51,069 nt of DNA from Saprospiraceae bacterium. GTDB taxonomy: Bacteria > Bacteroidota > Bacteroidia > Chitinophagales > Saprospiraceae. Numbering within the stretch: position 1 is the stretch's first letter; each line of letters opens with the position of its first letter. The DNA is taken from NCBI GenBank assembly GCA_027488855.1, contig JAIYAV010000141.1:1-51069 (forward strand). The letters run 5' to 3'. Of the stretch, positions 40,721 to 49,845 are shown piece after piece. Made by a program: the position numbers and the translations under genes. The notes beneath the pieces are model-generated. The model saw only the letters and a list, made by a program, of their open reading frames with translations, was not told where the DNA came from and ran no database searches.

Positions 40721-40826
40721 AGAGATGAGAGAAGAGAGATGAAAGATGCTGCCGCAGCGTTTTTGACAATGACCTTGTCTACCTCTCTGCGGTAGCATCT
40801 CATCTTTCATCTTTCATCTTTCATCT
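40721..40826. repeat. Fold-back repeat with AGATGAAAG-type arms
   Basis: GATGCTGCCGCAG (40745-40757) pairs with CTGCGGTAGCATC (40787-40799), one mismatch. The outer arms are purine-rich AGATGAAAG-type units on the left (40721-40744) and TCATCTTTCATCTT units on the right (40800-40826). It lies in the divergent space between the carboxypeptidase and methyltransferase genes, just upstream of the latter. Confidence 0.65.
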
Positions 40827-40835
40827 TTTTCAAAC

Positions 40836-41474
40836 ATGCAACGTTCGCTTCGCAACATCTACCAATACTGCACCCAACACAGTACCGCTCCTTCCGAAGT
40901 GTTGCACGAGCTGGACCGCGAAACCCATCTCAAAACCCTGGCCCCCCAAATGATGACCGGGCCGCTGCAAGGTCAGTTGTTGCGCTTCATCAGTTTGTGG
41001 GTCAAACCTAAATTCGCCCTTGAAATTGGTACATTTACCGGATATGGATCGATCTGTATCGCCGAAGGTTTGCCTGCGGATGGCATACTACACACTATTG
41101 AACCCAATCGGGAATTGGCCTATATTTTCCAAAAGTATGTTGCCAAAGCCGGATTGAGTGAACGGATTGAATTGCATACCGGCCGGGCCGAAGTCGTTAT
41201 TCCCGATTTGGATTGTCGCTTTGATTTGGCGATGATTGATGGTGGCAAACAAGATTACAGCCTGCATTATGATTTGGTCATCGAAAAAATGAACCCAGGC
41301 GGGGTTATTTTGGTCGATAATGTATTATGGGATGGTAAAGTTGCGCTGGAAAAAAAGGACAAGGACACTTTATTGATCCATCAATTCAATGCAAAAATTC
41401 AGGCAGATCCAAGGGTGGAAAACTTATTGCTGCCGCTGCGCGATGGAGTCATGATCATCAGGGTGAAAGTATGA
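40836..41474 (+). CDS. Class I SAM-dependent O-methyltransferase
   Basis: The 212-residue enzyme is of the catechol O-methyltransferase-like group. The SAM-binding motif is ALEIGTFTGYGSICIAEGLP (about residues 61-80), followed by IEPNRELAY. The metal-binding Asp is in FDLAMIDGGKQDY, then GGVILVDNVLWDGKV and a C-terminal LPLRDGVMIIRV. The group includes small-molecule and tRNA-modifying (TrmR-like) methyltransferases, and the substrate cannot be told. Its stop overlaps the next start by 4 bp (ATGA), so both genes are translationally coupled. Confidence 0.9.
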   Translation: MQRSLRNIYQYCTQHSTAPSEVLHELDRETHLKTLAPQMMTGPLQGQLLRFISLWVKPKFALEIGTFTGYGSICIAEGLPADGILHTIEPNRELAYIFQKYVAKAGLSERIELHTGRAEVVIPDLDCRFDLAMIDGGKQDYSLHYDLVIEKMNPGGVILVDNVLWDGKVALEKKDKDTLLIHQFNAKIQADPRVENLLLPLRDGVMIIRVKV

Positions 41475-42412
41475 AAGCGCAATACCATCAATTCTGCCAA
41501 TCCGAGCCCAATCTACCCATCTTTTTCCAGGATTGGTACCTTGATGCGGTATGCCAGGAAGGCGAGTGGGGCGTTGCAATGGTAGAAGAAGCCGGCCAGG
41601 TCAAAGGCATCTGGACGTATTTTATGAAGCAAAAAATGGGCTTCCGATATGTGACGATGCCAAATTTTGTTAAATTTATGGGCCCTTATTTGCCTGGTAA
41701 CCCAAGTACAACGGAGCAACACCAGATTTTGGAGGAGCTCTTAACAAAAATTCCCCAGGTTGCCAGTATGAAGCAGGATTTTCATTACAGCATTACCAAT
41801 TGGCTGCCTTTGTATTGGCAAAATTTTCGACAAACTACCCGCTACACCTATTTGCTTGATGTCAGTGATTTGCAAAAAGTACTGGATGGAGCCAATCGAA
41901 ACATCCGGCGCAACATTAAAAAAGCGAGCGAACAAATAAAAATAGAACACTGGGACGACCCAGAACAATTTTACGTTGTCAATAAAATGAGTTTTGATAG
42001 GCAAAACATACCAATTCCGTACACCTTGACACAATTTCTTCGACACGACACAGCCTTGAATGTACAACAACGACGCAAACTTTTTTTTGCAGTAGACCAA
42101 CTAGGTCAGCTACATGGTGCGTCTTATGTGATATGGGATGATCAGGTCGCTTATTACCATCTGGCAGGAGACGATCCACGATTTCGCCAGCATGGTGCAG
42201 GTATCTTGCTCATCTGGGAAGTCATTCAGTTTCTTCACAATGAATTGGGAATCAATGCCCTGGATTTTGAAGGAAGTATGATAAAAAATGTGGAAGCCAT
42301 CCGGAGGCAATTTGGAGCTATTCAGACCCCCTACTTTTCCGTTTCAAAGAACTTTTCCAAAACCTTCAACTTTTTGGAAAAAGTTCGTAACCTAAAAGGG
42401 CTATTTGTTTAA
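41471..42412 (+). CDS. FemAB-like GNAT acyltransferase
   Basis: The 313-residue protein resembles FemAB/BioF2-like GNAT transferases. An N-terminal half contains GIWTYFMKQKMGFRYVTMPNFVKFMGPYL, a linker contains ANRNIRRNIKKASEQIKIEHW, and the C-terminal half contains LHGASYVIWDDQVAYYHLAGDDPRFRQHGAGILLIWEVIQFLH. The latter is the acyl-CoA or aminoacyl-tRNA-binding fold, and DFEGSMIKNVEAIRRQFGA follows. Such enzymes add amino acids or acyl groups to peptidoglycan, polysaccharide or other acceptors. The acceptor is not known here. Coupling to the O-methyltransferase suggests a joint modification pathway. Its stop codon lies in an A17 run (42411-42427). Confidence 0.8.
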   Translation: MKAQYHQFCQSEPNLPIFFQDWYLDAVCQEGEWGVAMVEEAGQVKGIWTYFMKQKMGFRYVTMPNFVKFMGPYLPGNPSTTEQHQILEELLTKIPQVASMKQDFHYSITNWLPLYWQNFRQTTRYTYLLDVSDLQKVLDGANRNIRRNIKKASEQIKIEHWDDPEQFYVVNKMSFDRQNIPIPYTLTQFLRHDTALNVQQRRKLFFAVDQLGQLHGASYVIWDDQVAYYHLAGDDPRFRQHGAGILLIWEVIQFLHNELGINALDFEGSMIKNVEAIRRQFGAIQTPYFSVSKNFSKTFNFLEKVRNLKGLFV

Positions 42413-42462
42413 AAAAAAAAAAAAAAAGCCCCTAAAAGGAGGAACTGTGAGATCTGGTGTTG

Positions 42463-42470
42463 TATATTTG
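42463..42470 (+). promoter_or_regulatory. -7 box before the giant repeat gene
   Basis: TATATTTG matches TAnnTTTG and lies 161 bp before the ATG at 42632. It would give a long leader. A polypurine GGAGGAAC follows the A-run at 42438-42445, outside the predicted leader. Confidence 0.45.
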
Positions 42471-42631
42471 AGTTCTCAATTAGAATCAGAATAAGAACAA
42501 TCCAGGTTTTACTTCACATTTTTCCTCCTTCGTCTAGCAGCAGTCTGAACTACTAATGCCCACAAATAAGCCAGTGGGTTAAGCCCGGGTACATAATCAG
42601 TTTTCCACAACATCATTGAAAACGATTAATT

Positions 42632-45600
42632 ATGATACCCATTAAGTACCTCTTTCCAAGCCATTTGCGGCCTCTGAAAAACTTGATGCCTATTCTGTTT
42701 TTCTTAATGGGGATTCCTGCGTTTGCACAGCAGCCAAATCTAATCACTTGCACGACTAAGGTCGGAAAATTGGGAGATTTAAAGGTGTGTTTGAACAAGG
42801 ATTCCGCCCTGATAGAAGCAAAGCAGACTGAGGCTTCAGTAGTACCACAAGGTTTTGCTCGAACCTATCTACTTTCCAAAGGAAGTGGACAGCGTGTGCT
42901 TGCAAGAAACGCAAGTCCACTGTTCAAAGTGAAGGCGGAAGGGCTATATGGCATACACACCCTCGTGTATGACCCTACCAAGCTCAACCCGGATACCCTT
43001 TTCCCACCAAAAGACTACAAGGTGCCGCAGTTGGCGCGTCGATTTGCTACCAGCACTTCGCTCCTCTGTGCGGGAATTGACACCATTGGTGCTCAATTTG
43101 CTTTTAATGAATGTGATACCTGTGGCGTTACGGCAGGGTCACTACGCATCCTGGCCCAAAACTGCCTGGACAATGGAACCGCTCGTTTGCAAGCGCTGAG
43201 TGTAACAGCGCCTACTTTCCCTGTACCATCGAACTACAAAATTATTTATGTACTGACGAGTGGAGCTGACCTGGTGCTGGAAGCATTGGCAGCTACTCCA
43301 GATTTCATTGTGCGCAAGGCAGGGATTTTTACGATTCACACCTTAGTATATGACCCTGCGAAACTCAATCTAGGCATTTTTGATCCCGGAGAATACAAAG
43401 CATCCGATATTTTGAAACTACTCGTACAGGGTGGGGGCAAGATATGTGGTGCGTTGGACGTTGTGGGTGCCAAGTTCAATGTAAGCATTTGTCCTTGTGC
43501 TGCCAATCCGGGTGCATTGGTGGCCGCAAGCCAGCCATGTATCAACAGTGGCTCGGTACAATTGACAGCCAATCGGGTAACCCCAACCGTGGTGCCTGAT
43601 GGTTACATCTTGCGTTATGTGCTGACCCGTGGTGAAGACCTCACCATCATGCAAATCAGTCAAAACGCTCAGTTTACTGTGGCTTTGACTGGCCGTTACC
43701 GCATCCATACCCTGGTGTACAACCCAGCCACGCTGGATTTGAGTGGGGTGATATTTGGCACCACCAAAGCCTCTGCCATCAACAGTAGATTGGTACAAGG
43801 CGGAGGTGTGATTTGTGCTGCGCTGGATTTGTTTGGAGCTACTTTCAACGTCACCGCTTGTCCATGTGAACCCACTGCGGGTAAACTCAAACCAGAAATT
43901 CAGGTTTGTTATGACAATCTTACTCCTGCAAAATTAACTGCATTGGTAGATGTAGCGGCACTTGTTCCTGCGGGCTACCAGCGTCGTTATGTACTGACTT
44001 TTGGGCCTAATTTGGTCATCGAAAACGTTAGTCAAAATCCAACGTTCAACGTTACCAAAACGGGCGCATTCCGTATCCATACGCTCATCTACAATCCAGC
44101 CGACCTGGATTTGAGCACAGTGATTTTTGGCTTCACCAAGGCTGCCGACATCAACAAACTGTTGATTCAAGGTGGTGGTCAATTGTGTGGTGCCCTGGAT
44201 TTGACGGGTGCACAATTTGAGGTGACCAGTTGTCCTTGTTCCGCTAAGGCTGGTACTTTGGTCGCCATCGACGTACCTTGTATCAACTCAGGCTCAGCGC
44301 GTATTCGGGCCAACGTAAGTACCGCATCGGTGGTGCCTGCTGGTTACAGCTTGCGTTACATCCTTACACAAGGAGATGTTTTGGTAGTACGTCAGGTAAA
44401 AGAGGTAGCCGACTTTACGGTTACAGCTGCTGGCCGTTACCGCATCCACGCTTTTGTGTACAACCCAAGTACTTTCAACATCAATGATATCCAGGCTGGG
44501 GTAACTACCGCTCAAGGTGTCCGCGATCGTTTGGTCGAAGGTGGAGGTGCCATTTGTGGTTCTATCCAATTGAGTGGTTTGGTATTTGATGTAGCTACTT
44601 GCGCACCAACTTGTTCGGCAGCTGCTGGCACTTTAAAGGTGTTGGATCAGGCTTGTTTGCCAGCTGGTGGTACTGCTCGGATCCGGGCAACTACCCTTAC
44701 TACGCCATCCGTACCCGAAGGATTTTTGCTTCGCTATGTACTGACCAATACGGACAACCTGGTCATCCAAAACATCTCTTCCACTGCTGATTTCACTGTA
44801 GCAACTACTGGTCGCTACCGGATTCATACTTTGGTGTACAATCCAACTACCCTCAATTTGACGGGTGTAATTTTTGGAACCACCAGAGCTTCAGCCATTG
44901 TCAGCCAATTGATTCAAGGTGGCGGACAAATCTGTGGCGCGCTGGATGCTACGGGTGCCATTTTTGATGTGGTGAATTGTACCAATTGTACGGCTTATTC
45001 CGGTACCTTAAGAACAGCCAACGGCCCATGTTTGGACAACTGGTGGGATGCTCGCCTGCGTGCTGCAACGAACATTGCTCCAATCATTCCAAATGGCTAT
45101 CAACTGCGTTATTTGGTTACGTTTGGTGCCAATAAAGTAATTACTGACTTAGGCGACAAACCCGACTTTGTGGTGCATACTACGGGTACCTGGCGCATTC
45201 ACGCTTTGGTTTACAATCCAAGCACATTCAATTTGAGCCAAATCGTGCTCAATTCTACCACGATTGAAGACTTGAGAGTCCTGTTGGTACGCGGCATTGT
45301 ACCAACTTGTGCGAGCCTGGATGAAACTGGCGCAGTATTCGTAGTTAAACCCTGCGAAGGCTGTGAAGTGGAAGCTGGAACCTTGAAAGCCAAAGCGCAG
45401 GTATGTCTCACCGCTGCCAACGGCGCACGTCTACAAGGCGAAACCGATCGCGCTCCAGTGGTTCCTTCAGGTTATATTGTGAAGTACGTATTGACGTATG
45501 GCGACAACATGACTATTTTACTGGTAGGCAATACCCCCGACTTCACCGTGGGCAATACGGGTAACTACCGCATTCACGCTTTGGTATACCAACCCAATAC

Positions 45601-48600
45601 CTGGAATCCTGCAACGGCTATCCAGTATGGAGTGACCATGCTCAAAACGGTGAAACAAACCTTCATCCAGGATGGAGGCACCATTTGTGCAGCGGTTGAC
45701 CCGGTTGGTGCTTACTTCGTGGTCAGCAATTGTCAACAAACTTGTGGCGTCACTGCGGGTACTCTGATCCCAACCGGTGCTCCATGTATCGACAACTGGA
45801 ACAGCACCCGCCTTTTGGCCAATGTCGGCACTCAGCCTAATGTGCCAAGTGGCTATGTAGTTCGTTACTTGTTGACTACTGGTGACAGCAAAGTCATCAT
45901 GAAGGTCGGCAGTACGCCTGACTTTACCGTAACTACTACTGGGAAATACCGGATTCATACCCTGATTTACCATCCGAATACACTCAATTTCACCGTTTAT
46001 TTGAATAGCACCAAATTGAGTGAACTCAATGCGCTGTTGATTCAAGGTGGTGGAACGGTTTGTGCTGCACTTGACCTCGATGGAGCTTATTTCAATGTAG
46101 GGAATTGCAACACTTGTACCGTTACTGCGGGCAAGTTGAAGGCGAATGTCCCCAACTGCATCGTGGCGGGAGGCGTTGTGACCCTTTCCGCACAGGTTCA
46201 AACGGCACCGATTGTACCTTCGGGTTACACCGTATGTTATGCTATTGTAAATGCCAATGGCGTGATTGTGGATGTGACTGAAACCCCATCCGTAGTTGTA
46301 CGCACTCCAGGTACTTACTGCATGCACACTTTTGTGTTCCCGAACAGCCAATTCAACCTGGGGCGGATCATTGAAAATACCACCACTTTAGCTCAGCTCA
46401 ATCTGTGGTTGAAAGACTTGTGTTCTGCCATCGATTTGGCGGGCGTATGCTTCAATGTTCAATCTTGTAGCCCAACCTGCGAAGTATTCGCAGGCAAACT
46501 TGTGCCACGGGTACCGGTTTGTTTGCCAGCAGGGGGGATTTCTACCTTGATAGCAGACTTTAGCACTCCTGCAAAGGTTCCTACTGGTTTTACCATTTGT
46601 TATGCAATTACCAATGCCAATGGTGTGATCATTGATGTAACCGAACAGCCAAGCGCAGTGGTACGCAATACCGGAACTTACTGCATGCATACCTTTATTT
46701 TCCCAACTGCGTCTTTCAACGTTGGGCGAATCATCGAAAACAAAACCACCATTGCACAACTCAAACTCTGGCTACAGGAATACTGTGCTGCCATTGATGT
46801 GAATGGAGTTTGTTTCACGGTGGTAGCATGTAGCAGCACATGTAATGTGGATGCCGGAAAATTGAGCGTGGGCACCATTCCATGTTTGATTGACTCCGTC
46901 AAAATCTGCGTTGGCGTTGTTACGCCTCCTGCTACGCCTAGTGGATTTACCGTATGTTATGCAATGGTAAATGACAAAGGCGTTATTGTTGATGTGGTGG
47001 AAGACAAGTGTTTCTGGATGAAGAAGGCAGGTACTTACTGCGTACACGTCTTTGTATTCCGCGCTTTGACCTTCAACCCAAACAACATCATCAAAGGCGT
47101 AACCACTCTGGCTCAACTGAACCAATGGCTGACAGGTGGAAGCATCTGTGGCGATGTGGACATGGTTGGGGTTTGTTTCACGCTTAAAGAATGTGCTCCA
47201 CTTTGTGAAGCCAAGGCTGGAACACTGGTACCTGAATTGGAAGAATGTCTATCGGTAGGTTATGCCTGGATTAGTGCAAAACATCCAGCAAATGGAGCTT
47301 CGGTCATTCCTTCAGGCTATGCCCGTCGCTACTTGTTGGTAACTCCTGATAACGTCGTTCGCCAAATTGAACTTCAGCCTAAATTTGGTGTCAACCAAAC
47401 AGGTAACTACCGGGTACTTACACTGGTATACGATCCGAGCACTTTCAATTTGAATACGATTGTTTTGGGCACTACAACGGTTGCACAGATCAATGCCAAA
47501 TTCATTCAGGGAGGAGGTACCCTTTGTGGTTCATTGGATTTGATTGGAGCAAGCTTCAAAATCGCGCCTTGTACTTGCCCAGCTGACGCTGGCAAACTCA
47601 AGCCGAACAGCGAAGTATGTTTGCCTAAAAATGGCGAGGTGCTGCTCACCGCAAGTTCGCTCACCACAAGTACCGTTCCTTCTGGCTATGGTATTCGCTA
47701 CTTATTGAGCAAAGGCGCCAACAAGGTGATCGTTGACTTTGGTACCAACCCAAGCTTCAGCGTTGCTGAAACCGGGACTTACCGCATCCATGTGTTGGTG
47801 TTCAACCAAGCTACCTTCTCTCTGGCGAGCATCCAATTGGGTGTAACCACGGTGAATAGCCTGCGGGGACAATTCATCGAAGGGGGTGGTGCCATTTGCG
47901 CCAGCGTTGAAACGGGTGGAGCGCTCTTTGAAGTACCGGCCTGCGTTGTACCTTGCGTCGCCGCACCTGGTAAGTTGGTGGTGGTTGGAGAACCTTGTTT
48001 GGTCAATGGCCAAGGCGTATTCACGGCTACAGTTTCTCAACAGCCAACCGTTCCAGCTGGTTATGTGGTTCGCTACATTTTGACCAGTGGCAATACTTTG
48101 GTAATCAGAGAAATCAAAACCACACCTTCCTTCACGATTACCCAATCAGGGGTGTACCGGATTCATGTCTTGGTCTACCTACCAGGAACCTTGAATTTGA
48201 CCTACCCTGCTGGTGCGACGTTGAGCTTTATCTCTAATCAGATCAACAGCAACGTTTGTGCCGCACTGGATGGTGGAGTAGCATTTGAAATTTCCAATTG
48301 CCAATTCACTTGTATCGCATTTGCTGGTACACTGATACCGGTTGGAGATACTTGTAAATCTACTTTACCAGCTACCTTGCAGGCTACGGCGAACATTCCT
48401 CCAATCGTTCCTGTAAACTATCAGGTGCGATACCTGCTTGCTAGTGCCAGCGGCAACAATAAAGTGATTGAACAAATCAGCACTACACCAAGCTTTGTGG
48501 TCAATAGCCTCAAAAACTGGACGATCCATACGTTGGTTTACGATCCGAATACTTTCAATCCGAATACCATCCAATTGGGTGTGACAACTATTGCAGGGCT

Positions 48601-49678
48601 GAAAACGCAACTCAGCAACAACGTGCAAATTTGCTATAGTTTGGATGAAATAGGTGTTCGTTTCATTACTGGTCCATGCTGTATCGCCAAACTGGGTGAG
48701 TTCAAACCTTATGTGAATGTACCTTGTATCCAGCAAGGAGCTTGTGCTTACATCAAATTGGAATGGAAAAAAGCACCAGTGGTTCCACAAGGTTGGAAGA
48801 TCGTTTATCTGGTTTCTGCCCCGAATAGCAAGATCATCAACGCGTTATACGAGGAACCAGACTTCTTCCTTTGCAAAACTGGTAAATACACCGTCTACCA
48901 CTTGATCTACAATCCAAAGGATTTTGATCCGCTTAAGCTGATTTCTCTCGGTCAATCCACTATCGATGACATCGTGGAAGAAGTCACGATTTTCAAGTGC
49001 ACCCTGATCGATACAGGCTTTATGCTCGACATTAAATCTTGCACCGATTGTGGCATGATGATGGCTGGTCGTTTGGAGCCTCAAACCATGTCTTGTTTTG
49101 TTCCCGCAGGCATTACCATCAAGGCAAACGTGGTATCTATGAACATGATAGACGCGCCGCTGAAATTGCACTATGTACTTACCACTGGGGACAATTTTGA
49201 CATTCTGGGCATCAGTGACAAACCTGAATTCAAAGTAACTCAGGTGGGAACCTACCGCATTCACCCAGTGATCGTCAGTCCAGTTCAGGTGAACCTTACC
49301 CATTACTCAAACCTCTATGAGGTGATACTACAGTTGAAGATGGGTGGTGGGCCATACTGCGGTTTTGTTGGACTGAGCGGTGCAACCTTCGACGTCAACG
49401 ATTGTAAAGGATTTGGAGCAGCACCTACCACGGATGCTTATCCCAACCCAACCAATGATCGGGTGCGACTGATTTTCAACAATCCTAAAGAAGTGGATGA
49501 ATCCGGCATTTCTGTAGAGGTACTCAACCTCAACGGTGGAGTCATCAACCGGGAGAAGTTTGATGCAGGCACGACAGAAGGTGAACTGGATCTGAAGACG
49601 CTACCTGCTGGTCTGTACCTCGTCCGGGTATTGCGGAGTGGTCGGGCACCAGAGTTGATTCGCATCAATAAAATGTAG
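42632..49678 (+). CDS. Giant secreted protein of 18 tandem Cys-containing repeats with type IX sorting domain
   Basis: The 2348-residue protein has a signal peptide (residues 1 to about 33, ending IPAFAQ). ATG 42632 is preferred because the next Met gives too short a leader. I count 18 repeats of about 120 residues. Each has AGxL, a Cys, VPSGY, RYVLTxG, FTVxxTGxYRIHTLVYNP, GTT, GGGxICxALD, GAxF and a final Cys pair. Repeats 10-12 differ together: RYVLT becomes CYAIV, YRIHT becomes YCMHT and GAxF becomes GVCF, adding cysteines. The last 80 residues (YPNPTNDRVRLIF, LNLNGG, LPAGLYLVRV) are a type A type IX sorting domain, so the protein should be secreted and perhaps surface-anchored. It is probably an adhesin or matrix protein; that is inference. 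Confidence 0.88.
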   Translation: MIPIKYLFPSHLRPLKNLMPILFFLMGIPAFAQQPNLITCTTKVGKLGDLKVCLNKDSALIEAKQTEASVVPQGFARTYLLSKGSGQRVLARNASPLFKVKAEGLYGIHTLVYDPTKLNPDTLFPPKDYKVPQLARRFATSTSLLCAGIDTIGAQFAFNECDTCGVTAGSLRILAQNCLDNGTARLQALSVTAPTFPVPSNYKIIYVLTSGADLVLEALAATPDFIVRKAGIFTIHTLVYDPAKLNLGIFDPGEYKASDILKLLVQGGGKICGALDVVGAKFNVSICPCAANPGALVAASQPCINSGSVQLTANRVTPTVVPDGYILRYVLTRGEDLTIMQISQNAQFTVALTGRYRIHTLVYNPATLDLSGVIFGTTKASAINSRLVQGGGVICAALDLFGATFNVTACPCEPTAGKLKPEIQVCYDNLTPAKLTALVDVAALVPAGYQRRYVLTFGPNLVIENVSQNPTFNVTKTGAFRIHTLIYNPADLDLSTVIFGFTKAADINKLLIQGGGQLCGALDLTGAQFEVTSCPCSAKAGTLVAIDVPCINSGSARIRANVSTASVVPAGYSLRYILTQGDVLVVRQVKEVADFTVTAAGRYRIHAFVYNPSTFNINDIQAGVTTAQGVRDRLVEGGGAICGSIQLSGLVFDVATCAPTCSAAAGTLKVLDQACLPAGGTARIRATTLTTPSVPEGFLLRYVLTNTDNLVIQNISSTADFTVATTGRYRIHTLVYNPTTLNLTGVIFGTTRASAIVSQLIQGGGQICGALDATGAIFDVVNCTNCTAYSGTLRTANGPCLDNWWDARLRAATNIAPIIPNGYQLRYLVTFGANKVITDLGDKPDFVVHTTGTWRIHALVYNPSTFNLSQIVLNSTTIEDLRVLLVRGIVPTCASLDETGAVFVVKPCEGCEVEAGTLKAKAQVCLTAANGARLQGETDRAPVVPSGYIVKYVLTYGDNMTILLVGNTPDFTVGNTGNYRIHALVYQPNTWNPATAIQYGVTMLKTVKQTFIQDGGTICAAVDPVGAYFVVSNCQQTCGVTAGTLIPTGAPCIDNWNSTRLLANVGTQPNVPSGYVVRYLLTTGDSKVIMKVGSTPDFTVTTTGKYRIHTLIYHPNTLNFTVYLNSTKLSELNALLIQGGGTVCAALDLDGAYFNVGNCNTCTVTAGKLKANVPNCIVAGGVVTLSAQVQTAPIVPSGYTVCYAIVNANGVIVDVTETPSVVVRTPGTYCMHTFVFPNSQFNLGRIIENTTTLAQLNLWLKDLCSAIDLAGVCFNVQSCSPTCEVFAGKLVPRVPVCLPAGGISTLIADFSTPAKVPTGFTICYAITNANGVIIDVTEQPSAVVRNTGTYCMHTFIFPTASFNVGRIIENKTTIAQLKLWLQEYCAAIDVNGVCFTVVACSSTCNVDAGKLSVGTIPCLIDSVKICVGVVTPPATPSGFTVCYAMVNDKGVIVDVVEDKCFWMKKAGTYCVHVFVFRALTFNPNNIIKGVTTLAQLNQWLTGGSICGDVDMVGVCFTLKECAPLCEAKAGTLVPELEECLSVGYAWISAKHPANGASVIPSGYARRYLLVTPDNVVRQIELQPKFGVNQTGNYRVLTLVYDPSTFNLNTIVLGTTTVAQINAKFIQGGGTLCGSLDLIGASFKIAPCTCPADAGKLKPNSEVCLPKNGEVLLTASSLTTSTVPSGYGIRYLLSKGANKVIVDFGTNPSFSVAETGTYRIHVLVFNQATFSLASIQLGVTTVNSLRGQFIEGGGAICASVETGGALFEVPACVVPCVAAPGKLVVVGEPCLVNGQGVFTATVSQQPTVPAGYVVRYILTSGNTLVIREIKTTPSFTITQSGVYRIHVLVYLPGTLNLTYPAGATLSFISNQINSNVCAALDGGVAFEISNCQFTCIAFAGTLIPVGDTCKSTLPATLQATANIPPIVPVNYQVRYLLASASGNNKVIEQISTTPSFVVNSLKNWTIHTLVYDPNTFNPNTIQLGVTTIAGLKTQLSNNVQICYSLDEIGVRFITGPCCIAKLGEFKPYVNVPCIQQGACAYIKLEWKKAPVVPQGWKIVYLVSAPNSKIINALYEEPDFFLCKTGKYTVYHLIYNPKDFDPLKLISLGQSTIDDIVEEVTIFKCTLIDTGFMLDIKSCTDCGMMMAGRLEPQTMSCFVPAGITIKANVVSMNMIDAPLKLHYVLTTGDNFDILGISDKPEFKVTQVGTYRIHPVIVSPVQVNLTHYSNLYEVILQLKMGGGPYCGFVGLSGATFDVNDCKGFGAAPTTDAYPNPTNDRVRLIFNNPKEVDESGISVEVLNLNGGVINREKFDAGTTEGELDLKTLPAGLYLVRVLRSGRAPELIRINKM
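46121..47209 (+). repeat. Three cysteine-enriched repeats (10-12) within the giant gene
   Basis: These three units share VCYAIV-type sequence with xxANGVIVDVTE, GTYCMHTFVFP, and GVCF. The equivalent positions in other repeats are arginine, arginine and alanine or similar. They lack the GGG before the central Cys, except the third, which has TGGSIC. They are more like each other than like the rest, so they arose by local duplication. Confidence 0.75.
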
Positions 49679-49680
49679 GA

Positions 49681-49777
49681 GTAACCCTTGCGGTTACCCA
49701 TTATTTTACCAGGCACAACCTTGCGGTTGTTCCAATCCCGTAGGGGCAAGCACATAGGCTTGCCCCTACAATTTTTT
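49681..49777 (+). terminator. Triple hairpin and terminator after the giant gene
   Basis: Three hairpins follow the stop in a row. The first is GTAACC/GGTTAC (49681-49697). The second is ACAACC/GGTTGT (49715-49730). The third is a 12-bp stem, GTAGGGGCAAGC/GCTTGCCCCTAC (49740-49751 and 49758-49769), with a 6-nt loop then AATTTTTT. The third is a strong terminator. The first two share a TTGC loop sequence. Confidence 0.85.
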
Positions 49778-49845
49778 CCCTACCCACTATAAAACACTAT
49801 CTTCGTGCGGTATTTTTTTCTAGCCAAATCCAATACCCAAGCACG

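Noticed and set aside
45518-46351. Long minus-strand open frames across the giant repeat gene
   Set aside because: They repeat with the same period as the real gene and are its antisense shadow.
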